DNA of 64,000 nucleotides. Source: Haematococcus lacustris. Lineage: Eukaryota > Chlorophyta > Chlorophyceae > Chlamydomonadales > Haematococcaceae. The notes under the pieces were generated by a model that ran no database searches, was not told where the DNA came from, and saw only the letters and a list, made by a program, of their open reading frames with translations. The DNA is taken from positions 14,003,407 to 14,067,406 of the forward strand of contig JASKMD010000026.1 of NCBI GenBank assembly GCA_030144725.1, read 5' to 3'. This document shows positions 19,711 through 29,100 of the stretch, piece after piece; positions within the stretch are counted from its first letter, which is position 1; every line of letters begins with the position of its first letter. Both the position numbers and the translations under genes were made by a program.

Positions 19711-20056
19711 CACTCCTACAATTTAGTCCCTGCGTTTGTCCCTGCGTTCTACCGACCTTGTCCGATCGGGCTGAAATTTTGATAGATGGTAGTTTGCAGA
19801 AAATAAAACATATTTTTCAGAAAAAGATATTTTGAAAAAATCAAAGGCGGCTGCGCTGCGGCCCTGGGGCGGAGGTGCAGGGATAAGTGCAGGGATAGGT
19901 TGCGGGCCACAGCGCAGCAGCTTTTGGATTTTTCCAACTATTTTTCTTGAAAAATATGTTTTATTTTCTGAAAACTGCCATCTATCAAATTTTCAGCCCG
20001 ATCGGACAAGGTCGGTAGAACGCAGGGACAAACGCAGGGACTAAATTGTAGGAGTG
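19711..20056. mobile_element. CACTC-type MITE, copy 2
   Basis: This is the second copy of the MITE at 2919-3263: same CACTCCTACA...TGTAGGAGTG ends, same CCGATCGGGCTGAAATTTTG arms and the same internal GCAGGGATAAGTGCAGGGAT. Flanks CG/CG agree with a 2-bp target duplication. It lies just upstream of a Fanzor fragment, in or next to that older element. Confidence 0.85.
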
Positions 20057-20149
20057 CGCGCCCGCCTGGCCTGTCAGAATGTTGATTGTGCTTGGACGCC
20101 CCCGCCTTAGGTGTCCCCGCACTGTTGTGTCCCCGCCTTTGTTTTGGCC

Positions 20150-20774
20150 TGCCGCCTTTGTGGATGAGCACCGCACCATCCGGGTCAGCTCAGCAATGAA
20201 TGGCAAGCAGCCCTGTGAGGAGGAGCTGAACAAACTCAGTGCCACAAGGCCCGTAGACTGAAAGCCCCAAGCAGGGCAGGTGGAACAGCGCCTGGTGCGC
20301 CCAGCCTGGAGCCAGCAGCGTGACCAGCCAGTGCGGGGCCTGATGTGGTGCCCAGTAGTGGCCCCCCGCAAGCCCCCACAGGCCCCAGGCAGCAGCCAGG
20401 CCGCCACACCGGCAGCAGCCTCAGAGCCAGGGCCCAGCACTCCCCCGCCAGCCAAGCGCAGCAAGCGCACCAAGGCTGAGCCTGCAGCTGAGCCTGCAGC
20501 TGAGCCTGCAGCTGAGCCCGTCAAGGGCAAGGGCAAGGCTGCTAATGCCAAGCCAGCACCACAGCCAGGCAGGTAGCTGGACAGGGACTGCAATGCAGCT
20601 CTGAACATGCAGCGCATTGGGGAGAGCAGGTGGCGCCCGCTGGAGCTGTGCTACTGGCCAGAGCAGGGAGCTCTGCCAGCCAAGAGCAAGGAGTACCCTG
20701 GCCTGGGCTACAAGCGGCTGCGAGACAAGCCACCAAAGGCCCAGCAGCAGCAGCAGCCTGCTGCGGCACAGTAG
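20150..20774 (+). pseudogene. Fanzor (eukaryotic TnpB-like) C-terminal pseudogene, family A copy 2
   Basis: It is homologous to the last 200 codons of the 53-56 kb copy: VDEHRTIRVSSAMNGKQPCE, RPAWSQQRDQPVRGLMWCPV, an Ala/Pro/Lys-rich linker, LDRDCNAALNMQRIGE and RWRPLELCYWPEQ, ending at the same stop context (20772-20774). DRDCNAALN is the RuvC-III motif of TnpB/Fanzor. Two in-frame stops (20259-20261 TGA and 20574-20576 TAG) break it, and RuvC-I is missing. The linker has a different copy number of the AEPAAEP repeat than the 56-kb copy. It is dead as a protein, but its 3' flank remains well conserved. Confidence 0.85.
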
Positions 20775-21030
20775 TGTGTGCCCCCCCATCTGAGCTGTCA
20801 TCAGCTCACAATCAGTGCATGTTTTGTCATGCCAACTCTACACAATAGCCCTATTGGGTCAGGCAATAATGTAGGTGGTAGGCGCTCATGTGCCATGTGC
20901 ACTGGGTTTACTCCACACAGCCCAGTAACACCTTTTGAGTCGGGCCACTATTGCCCACTAGTACATTCCCGCTAGTGGCTGCTAGTGGCTACTACTGGTC
21001 CGGCTCAAATGGAGGCCCTAGTTAGGGACA
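20775..21030 (+). ncRNA. conserved Fanzor 3' segment, copy 2 (candidate guide-RNA region)
   Basis: From the stop codon to about GGAGGCCCTAGTTAGGGACA this segment is about 95% identical by eye to 56223-56475, although the coding parts upstream have decayed. It contains TGTGCCCCCCCATCTGAGCT, GGCAATAATGTAGGTGGTAG and GCTAGTGGCTGCTAGTGGC. In TnpB/Fanzor systems the omega-RNA lies at the 3' end of the ORF and runs to the element's right end. Position and conservation fit that, but transcription is unknown and 3' UTR conservation is the alternative. Confidence 0.35.
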
Positions 21031-21504
21031 AGGGGCGTTAGGTGGGCAGGCTGGCAACTGGCACTGACAATTGACATTTGTCCTGATGCAGCCTGTGTTG
21101 AATGGCAACATTGCGGTAGGCAGCACAGGTCGTGCGTATGTGCCGCTGGGCAGCTCGTAACAGTGCAAGGCGCTGACAAGGCAAGAATAATATGGGAGTG
21201 CAAAGTGAATATGGCTCAATTCTGGAACATAGCGAGCTTTAACATAGCGAGCTTGCAGCTCCTGAATCCCACAGCCCTCATGCTACACCAAAATAAAGCA
21301 TGAGTTGGAATCGAACCGGGCTGCGAGCTCATCATTGTAAAGGCTACTGACAGTGTGCCCTAATGCCCACTTCAGCTCAGCCTTCTGGTGTGTGTGCCTG
21401 TGCCAGTGCCTATGCCTGCGCCACACACATCCCCTTTGTTAGGGGTTCATTGTTTTTTTTGCTTGTGTCGTACTTCTTGGTACGCTCAGGGGTACAGGGC
21501 CATT
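21031..21504. other. element tail and spacer
   Basis: 21031-21125 continues the Fanzor family A tail that also appears at 14345-14425. Beyond it I see no gene. GGAATCGAACCGG at 21305 resembles a tRNA T-arm but has no cloverleaf around it. Confidence 0.45.
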
Positions 21505-21780
21505 CCTAGAATTAAACCGGCAGTCTCACACAGTCAGTGTAACTCGCCGTTCACATTCAGGAGACATTAACAGCATTTACAGCATGGAAGAGCCAGCCAG
21601 CCAGCCAGCCAGCCAGCCACATGCCTCGTGTTCATTGCCTTTATTCATAGCCATGCCCACCCCCTTCCAGCCATGCCCACCCCTTCCCAGCCATGCCCAC
21701 CCCCTTCCAGCCATGCCCACCCCTTCCCAGCCATGCCCACCCCATCCCATGGAGTGAGCTTGCAGTGGAGCATGGTGAGC
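21505..21780 (+). repeat. dispersed repeat with CCAGC and CCATGCCCACCCC(C)TTCC runs
   Basis: TAGAATTAAACCGGCAGTCT..., GTGTAACTCGCCGTTCACAT, GGAAGAGCCAGCC, then about six units of CCATGCCCACCCCTTCCCAG, ending CATGGAGTGAGCTTGCAGTGG. The same order occurs inverted at 52075-52350 and a fragment lies in GME intron 8. It may be a SINE-like or other non-autonomous element. GGTTTAATTCTAG on the minus strand is a possible polymerase III B box. Confidence 0.75.
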
Positions 21781-22206
21781 CGGATCACCGCGGTGCAACC
21801 CTTGCACACACTTCGTGAACCGCGATGTAATTGCGGCGAGCATTTGGTCAGCACCTTCCCAACACAGCTTAGACGGGTAGTGCATTGTGCACTACCGCAA
21901 GCAGCTCTACCCTTCTTACGACTGTAAGTGGCTCTGCTGTACTGCAGGCGCTCAACATCCGTTCGTGCCCAGCTGGTACCGGCCCTACGAGCTGTGCCGC
22001 TATGTTAGGCGGCCGGCGCTGAGCAGAAGAAGAGGAAGGAGGACGAGAAGGGCGCCGTGTTGTGGCGCAGCAGCGGTGGAAGGAGCCGGCCCGGGTGCAG
22101 CGGCGCAAGAGGTGGTTCTTTCTGCCCAGCAGCGCGAGCGAGGACGGCAGCTGGCCTATACCACAGCATACCTGGTGTACATTGCACTCTTCATTACAAC
22201 AGACGT
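21781..22206. other. unassigned, degenerate ORFs
   Basis: Frames such as FVPSWYRPYELCRYVRRPAL are open for about 110 codons, but they have no partner in the window and no recognisable domain. I do not call a gene. Confidence 0.35.
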
Positions 22207-22214
22207 GTTGAGTG

Positions 22215-22553
22215 CAGGGCTGTGACAAGACGTCGTCTGCAGACGAAGAGACGACGTCTGTCGTCTATGTAGTAGATAACGACAAAACCGCCAGTGCTAA
22301 AGGGTTTAAACACGCGAGGCCGAGCACCGGCGCTAAACAGCTCGAGACCGAAGCCAGCGGCCGCGGAGCGTAGCGATTAGTGCTAACGCGTGAAAACGCC
22401 ACTACTATGTATATTTGTCTCAACCACCCGTCTTTCGTCTGTCAATCGTAGACATGTAGACGGATCGGTTGTCGTCTATAGACAAAACACAAACTGTCTT
22501 CCGTCTGTCCGTCTACAGTCCAGTCTTTTCGTCTTGTCGTCTCCACAGCCCTG
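22215..22553. mobile_element. hAT-like MITE
   Basis: Termini are CAGGGCTGTG (22215-22224) and CACAGCCCTG (22544-22553), with flanking 8-mers GTTGAGTG (22207-22214) and CTTGAGTG (22554-22561) that match at 7 of 8. CAGGG-type ends with an 8-bp duplication are hAT hallmarks. Subterminal regions are dense in GACGAC/GTCGTC motifs, as expected for transposase binding. The centre holds a ~100-bp block repeated inverted at 3552-3660. A caution is that the right terminus falls inside a 154-bp segment duplicated at 23990-24143. Confidence 0.6.
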
Positions 22554-22697
22554 CTTGAGTGTTTCTAACATGTGATTGTATTTCTGTAGTGCCCATGGCA
22601 GTTATTGGCATTAAAGGGGTGAGAAAACGCACGTGGATCGTGCAAGGGCATAGTCAGCCCTCATAAGCCACGGGCCCTTTTGATCGCTCATGATTGT
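22544..22697 (+). mobile_element. LINE 3' tail, copy 1
   Basis: 154 bp running from CACAGCCCTGCTTGAGTG to CGCTCATGATTGT are identical by eye to 23990-24143, which directly follows the LINE ORF. This is therefore a severely 5'-truncated LINE copy. It ends one base before ACCTGACCC, the sequence that also follows copy 2. Confidence 0.75.
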
Positions 22698-24143
22698 GAC
22701 CTGACCCTGGTGACCTGACCCTGGTGAGCACCTCGCCCCACGGGCTGCAGCGGCTGGTCTGCCAGCTTCAAGGCTTTGCAGACAGGAAACACCTTACAGT
22801 CAATGTGGGCAAGTCAAAGGTGATGGTCTTCAATGGCAACTCACAAACAGCAGCACCTAGCATTCGGTACAAGCATGAGATCCTGCCTGTGGTGAGAGAG
22901 TTCAAGTACTTAGGCATGCACTTCAACCCCAGCGCCACCCCTGCTTTTGCTGCCACTCATATGAGGGCTGGCATGTTCCTCGCCATGCGCCAGGCGTGCA
23001 AGCGTGCTAGAGAGTATGGGGTCCTGCATGATCCCTATGCCCTGTGTCACCTCATTAGAGCGTTTGTGCTCCCCTTAGGGCTGTATGGCAGCCAGGTATG
23101 GGGCACTGCCTTCCTTGGGCACGGTATGCAGCTCTCCAACCCAGTGCAAACACGCATGCTCAGCTTTCTCAGGTTTGCTGCCAGGGTACGTGGGTCAGTG
23201 TCAGGCCTGATGGTGCTGCATGAGTTGGGGCAGCTGCCCCTCCAACTTTACTGGCTTAGGGCTGCATGCAAGTTCTGGAACACTGCCAAACTATCCCACA
23301 GTGACCTGCTAATGAGGGTCATCAAGGCAGATGTGGAGTTAGGCAGGGGTTGCCAGGCCAGCTGGAGTGCTCAGTTCCAGCTTGCCGCCAGAGAGCTGAT
23401 GGGGGGTGAGTTCACCTTGAGCCCGGACATGGTCCTAGGCACCAAGGCTATGGAAGTGAAGTGGCTCGAGAGGTGGGGGAGGCGTTGGGTTGGGTTTGAG
23501 GGAGACCCTAGATTGCCTGAGACGGTGCATCGGGAGAGATGTTCGTATGCTGCATGGTTCAAGCATGGGGACGGCATTGGCATCAATCACATGGCACCAC
23601 ACCTGCTTAACAGACAGCTATCTACAGAAGTTCGCACGAGCTTGACTAGGTTCAGGTTAGGCAACAGCGGTCTGGGGGTGGAGAAGGCTCGGTTTGAGGG
23701 GGTAACTTTCATTGATCGCACATGCACTAGATGCACAGAGGGGGTAGTGGATGACGCCATGCATTTCATCTTTGAGTGCACTGCCACGAGTTCCATCAGG
23801 GAGCAGCCGGAGTTTGCCATGACTTTACAGAACAATAATGAGAATTTGCATGACTTCATGTTGAGCCCATGTGCACCTTTGTTTGTGCACCTTGCTTTGA
23901 AGTGCGTTACAGAAAGTCCCGAACCCCTAGAGGGGGAGGGCGGCCTAGCAGCCTAACGGCTGACGGCTTAAGCGGTGTAAGCCACATCACACAGCCCTGC
24001 TTGAGTGTTTCTAACATGTGATTGTATTTCTGTAGTGCCCATGGCAGTTATTGGCATTAAAGGGGTGAGAAAACGCACGTGGATCGTGCAAGGGCATAGT
24101 CAGCCCTCATAAGCCACGGGCCCTTTTGATCGCTCATGATTGT
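22698..24143 (+). mobile_element. 5'-truncated LINE (non-LTR retrotransposon)
   Basis: It contains the C-terminal part of a LINE ORF2 and a 3' tail (23990-24143). ACCTGACCC occurs twice at the left boundary (22699-22720) and once right after the tail (24144-24152), consistent with a short target-site duplication and with insertion next to an older tail copy. The element starts in the thumb region of reverse transcriptase, so it was dead on arrival, as is usual for LINEs. Confidence 0.75.
22724..23956 (+). pseudogene. LINE ORF2 C-terminal fragment (reverse transcriptase thumb and zinc knuckle)
   Basis: A 410-codon uninterrupted frame lacks any RT catalytic motif (no FADD) and opens with LVCQLQGFADRKHLTVNVGK and SKVMVF, the segment just after the FADD box, then FKYLGMHF. 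The middle matches the long helical C-terminal domain of plant and algal L1-like LINEs (RAFVLPLGLYGSQVWG). Near the end is TCTRCTEGVVDDAMHFIFEC, a C-x2-C-x8-H-x4-C zinc-binding motif typical of LINE ORF2 C-termini. The frame is free of stops, so the insertion is probably young. The ATP6 gene's 3' end lies only 80 bp beyond the tail. Confidence 0.85.
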
Positions 24144-24179
24144 ACCTGACCCCTCGCTGCTCCTGATGCCAATGAACCT

Positions 24180-24184
24180 TTACA
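24180..24184 (-). terminator. TGTAA polyadenylation signal of ATP6
   Basis: On the minus strand TGTAA lies about 40 nt after the ATP6 stop. It is the only such motif before the LINE tail, so the 3' UTR is probably very short. Confidence 0.45.
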
Positions 24185-24222
24185 AGCCACCCCTGCATAG
24201 CCTGCTGGGTCCATTGCTAGCC

Positions 24223-25647
24223 TCAAATGTGCCTAATCATCTTGGCCATCGGGGCAGCCAGCTTGGCTGAGTTGAACTCGCCCACATACACTGAGCTCAG
24301 AATGGAGAACACACCCGACTGCAAGACAGCCACCAGGTACTCCAGGCCCACCAGGGCTGACAGCAGGCAGCACACCGCAAAGGTGACGGGCAGACCAGTG
24401 TAGAAAGGGAGGCTGAAAGGGAGCGCCAAGCTCATGCCTGCGCATGGACACAGATAACACACATACTGGTCACACGCACTGGCGCACAAACCCGCAGGGC
24501 TAGCTGCACAACACTCCATTGTTGCAGAGAGCTTGAGCAGCCTGGGGCAACGCTGGGATGGCAGACGGTCACATGGGACCTGGGCGGGCTGGCGTTTCTT
24601 GGCCCAGGCTCACCTGTCAAGATGTGCAGGAGCGTGTGCCCAGCCAACATGTTGACCCACAACCGCACGCCCAGCGACACCGCCCTAAAGGAGTATGAGA
24701 TCGTCTCCAGGGGAACAAAGATGAAGGCCATGGGCCAGGGTGTGCCGCCTGGGATGAAGTGGCCAGGGAAGCTGAAGCCCAGCTTGTAGAAGCCCAGGAT
24801 GGTGGCTGTCGCCCACACTGACACGCCTAGGCCTGTGGAGAAGCCAAGGCCTGCTGTGGGTGCCTCGTTGAAGGGCACCAGCCCCAGCAAGTTGCAGGAG
24901 AGAATGGTGCAGAACAGGGCGGTGCACCAGGTGCCGATAGCAGCACGCTCGTCAGATGCTGCGATGATGCCAGGGAGCATGCGGGCATCCACAGGGGCGG
25001 GAGCCTTGTCAAACACGCCCTGGCTGCGCCAGAAACGGTACACGCCAAGCAGGAGGGAGTTGACGGTGGAACCGCTCTGCACCTGAGGAACTACAGCCCA
25101 GCATCACAGGCAATCCGACAGGCAGGGATGAGCATTCACACCAGGTATAGCTGCCATGTGCCTGGGTCAGCGAGGTGTACCTGAAGACATGCTCATTGCC
25201 TGCGACGCGGCCCAGGGCATTGTCTGGGTAGCAAGTGAGAGCCTCGTGCCACCCAGCAGAGCGCTCTTTGCGTGCCCTAGCCCGAGAGGCAATCCCAGGC
25301 CGCTGGCCTGCATACGAGTATATGGTATGCCTTTGCCCGCATACACGCGGTAAACGCTGCAATGCGTGTCGCACCTGGCGGTTCCTCACGAACTGCTCAA
25401 CTTGCTGGACTGAAGAATCGCTGCTCTGGTCATGCTCTGCGATATCAGTGACACGTTGCTTCGTCAAACAGCTGCATAATCCCAACTTGCAGGGCAAGCT
25501 GCGCAGCCATGATCGCGCAGTGATCGCACCGTTGTCCAGGGAGCTGAAGCTGTTGCACAGTGCTGGAGAAGCAGCAGCAGCGCTCGCGCCAGACCTGCCG
25601 GGGACGAATCCCAAGCCCATCAGGCGCGCAGCACTGCGCAGAGCCAT
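24223..25647 (-). CDS. ATP6: mitochondrial ATP synthase subunit a, nuclear-encoded
   Basis: Subunit a forms the proton half-channels of mitochondrial FoF1 ATP synthase beside the c-ring in the inner membrane. Three exons join in phase: 25375-25647, 24614-25082 and 24223-24437 (318 aa). The first ~90 residues are an Arg/Ser/Ala-rich presequence (MALRSAARLMGLGF...), as needed for import. The mature part starts near QSGSTVNSLLLGVYRFW and contains the conserved helix VSLGVRLWVNMLAGHTLLHI with the essential Arg, plus a last helix pair LLSALVGLEYLVAVLQSGVF. In Chlamydomonas and Polytomella atp6 moved to the nucleus and the protein gained a long presequence and less hydrophobic helices; this gene has the same design. 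It is head-to-head with SMC2, 487 bp apart. Confidence 0.96.
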
Positions 25648-26134
25648 TATGCACTGCTGAAGGGCACTGCGCGCGTTAACAGGACTAGACTACGCTGATG
25701 AGAAAGCATTTGCATGAAGCAAGCAGATACACTCATGCAATCACAAACGGTTTTGCGGGCTCGTCTTTGCTACTTCTAGGTTACATGGCATGATAACAGG
25801 CAGCAAACTAACCGTAATCGGGTAGACCAACATGGGTGTTCAGTTCTGCACCTATCTATGGTAGTGACAGGCGTCACAACCACTGCTTGCACAAGATGTG
25901 TACACGCCCACACTAGGAGCAGGTTCAAGTCTCTCATCTGAGTTCTAGCTATGTTCACCATGCAGTCGAACATGTTTGAATGCCTTCATCGCCTTACAGC
26001 AGTACTACAGTCACTTACACCCGTCATTGAGCTGTGTAGCGACATCCATGTATGCTCCGCGATTCAAACGATTGATTTGACAGCGAAGCTTCAGCCAACC
26101 TAGACACCCTGGGCGGTCTCCGCGAGCTCCTGGA
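25648..26134. promoter_or_regulatory. shared divergent promoter region ATP6/SMC2
   Basis: 487 bp separate the two start codons. No repeat or ORF of note lies here, making this one of the few intergenic stretches in the window without mobile DNA. I see no unambiguous TATA box. It must hold both transcription starts and 5' UTRs. Confidence 0.6.
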
Positions 26135-29100
26135 ATGTATATATCTGAAATTGTGATAGAGGGCTTCAAGTCTTACGCGCAGCGTGTCACGCTCTCAAAT
26201 TTTGATCAAGCCTTCAATGCCATCACTGGGTTGAATGGCAGTGGCAAGTCCAACATTCTCGATTCCATCTGCTTCGTGCTAGGCATCAAGAACCTCACCC
26301 AGGCAAGGCTGTCCCCAGCTAAACTGGTTCCCCAGGCTGAGGTCGGCCCACTCAGCTACTACTGTGCCTACCGCAGGTCAGAGCCACAAACCTGCAAGAG
26401 CTTGTGTACAAGCAGGGTCAAGCAGGCATCTCCAAAGCCACGGTCTCGATAACATGGCACAATGATGATCCTGAGAATGGGCCAGCAGGGCATAAGGACA
26501 AGGAGTACATTACCATCACTCGACAGGTGGTGTTGTGGTCGGTTAGTCATGGATTGATGCTACCCCAGCTCTACATGATGGCTGCAATCGCATGCTTTGG
26601 CGCTGTGCTGCTCATGCGCTGCCGCAGGTTGTCATTGGTGGGCGCAACAAGTATATGATCAATGGCCATGCAGCACAGGAAAGGTCAGCAGCCCAGGGGG
26701 TCTGGGTGCTAGCACTCGGTCCTCCTCGTCATGGCTGCCTCCCATCAGCCGTGTGCAGCCGCACTCCACGCCTAGCTGCGCAGGGCTTGCACAGGCACCC
26801 CTGGCTGTGCTCAGTCGGCTGTGCCTAGCTGACCTGCAGCCGTGTTCAAGACCTGTTCCACTCCGTGCAGCTCAACGTGAACAACCCTCACTTCCTGATC
26901 ATGCAGGGCCGCATCACAAAGGTGAGAGCAGTGATTACCCAATGGCCATGCTGGTAATCTGCATGGGCTCCATGTTATGGCCCACATGCCTGACTGGGGC
27001 ATGCTGGTTTGACCCAGGCTTTGGCTCCTGGGTTGGGTCGTGTTTCGCGGCAGAGCTTTGTGTTTTGGTGACAGGTGACAGGCAGGCAGCTCACTCAACC
27101 CTACTCAACCCTAACTCACTCGTGTTGATGGGAGTCATAACCATCATCATGCCTCTCTGACTCTCTATTGCTTCCGTCTGGTCTTGTGTATACCTGCCTT
27201 GACTCTCTTCTGTGTCTCTCTGAATCGTTCTCTTTATCACACTCTGTGTCACTCTCTGTATCACTCTCTATACTACTCACATTCAAGACATTGCATGTCA
27301 CCCGCAAAATATGGCGGTGCTGCAGACTAAAGTGTTCACATCCTCTCTCTTTCACTCTTTTTCTTTGCTTGCAGGTCTTGAACATGAAGCCACCAGAAAT
27401 TCTGTCCCTCCTTGAAGAAGCGGCCGGCACACGGATGTATGAGAAGAAGAAGGAGCAAGCTGAGCGAACGCTAGAGAAGAAGCAGGCTCGGCTGGAGCAG
27501 ATCGACTCAGTGAGTAACAGGCCTGCATGGCGGCAGCGGCGAGAGTGGCTGCTGTCCCGCCCATGGGATTGTGTCACCGTGCTGCCACACCACCCTCCTC
27601 ACATCCATGCTCCTTGTGCTTAGCGCTAACCACCCTCGGCGCTGACCACCCTCAGTGTTGATCACAGTCCTTCTTCCTCCTATCTTTTCACAATGCAGCG
27701 TGTTGTCCTTGTCCTGTGGGCCATCTTATAGCCCAACCTTGTCCTAACGTGTTCCTGATCCTGTTCTGCCTGCGTCTACTCCCCTGATTTGTTTACCATC
27801 TCTTTGCTTCTTCTTGTTGTTTCATGCTGGCCCTAACTCACCCAGGTGCTGGACCAGGATATCAAGCCAGCTCTGGATGCCTTGCGTGCGGCCTGCAAGC
27901 AGTACACGGAATGGGCCCAGCTCAGCTCCCAGCAGGAGCGCTTGAAGCGCCTGCTCGTGGTGTATGACTACTGTGAGTTTCAAAAGTGAGTGCCCATGGT
28001 GCCTGACTGGCTGCGCCCACCGCCAACTAGGGGCTCTTGCAGCCTGGCATGCAGCCTGTGGCCATTGTCACATTGTCACTACCGCTACCATTGGCCAAGC
28101 CCATCAGCATGGCCTTAATGTACCTAACTAAATGTTTCCACCACTACTATTGATGGCAGCATGTCGTGCAGCTTCGGGTCAGTGCACACGCCATGGCTAA
28201 GGTTCGCTGGAAAGAGGCAAGCCTCTGAGCCCAGTTCAGCTGCTGCTCCTGATGAGTGACTAGCCTGCATTCGCCATGGGCGCAGAATCGCGCAGCGCAT
28301 CGCTGCCGACATAGCCAGCCTTGATGTTGAGATCGCCAAGCTATCTGAGAAGAAAGCAAGCATCACCGTGGGTGTGGCGACCCTTCCTACTGTTATCCAG
28401 CTCTCGTTGCTGTGTAGCTTCCATTGCCACCTTCGTGACGTCTCTTTTGTCGCTGCTCTTGTCTCTGACTTTCCTCAGTCTGTGTCTGTCTTAGCACCAG
28501 CAGGCAGGCCCTGGGGCATCACCTGGTGTGTCAGCAGCCCTATTGTGTAGCAGCCCTGTTGAGTCAATCCATGTTGTGTCAGACCTCCATGCTGGCAGGT
28601 GCCACCCGGGCTGTCTGCTGCCCAGCACACAGGCTGAGTTGGAGGAGCAGCGGGCCATGGTGCGCGACTTGCAGTCAGAGAAGGAGATCCAGGCGGGGGG
28701 CGAGATCAAGGAGCTGCAGCGCAGGGCTGATGCCTTATCCATGGAGTGGGTGACAGGCTGAGCTGCGTCTTGCTAGTGTACATCACAGCTGTGCTGAGGA
28801 GGGACCCAGCTGGCATGAAGATGCAGCGCAGGGAATAGCTGGTCCTTGCACCTCTTCACCAAATCTCCGTTTGCACAGCACCACCACCACCACCACTGGC
28901 ACCAACACCACCAGGAGGGCGCCAGCTGGTGTGTCGTGTGTGTCCAGCACCATGCCAGTGTTCACTGCCACCCCCTTAGCCACTTGCCTGCTGACCTGCT
29001 GCATGTGACCCTTCGCCTGCCCTGTTCAGCCTGACCAAGGACAGCACCAGCTGGAAGGCAAAGCAGGAGCAGCTGGCCAGTGAGCAGAAAGCCCTGGCAG

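Noticed and set aside
21295..21360. tRNA-like T-arm (GGTTCGATTCC on the minus strand)
   Set aside because: The stem next to the TTCGATT loop does not pair beyond two bases and no matching D-arm or acceptor stem is present; at most a SINE-like or chance remnant.
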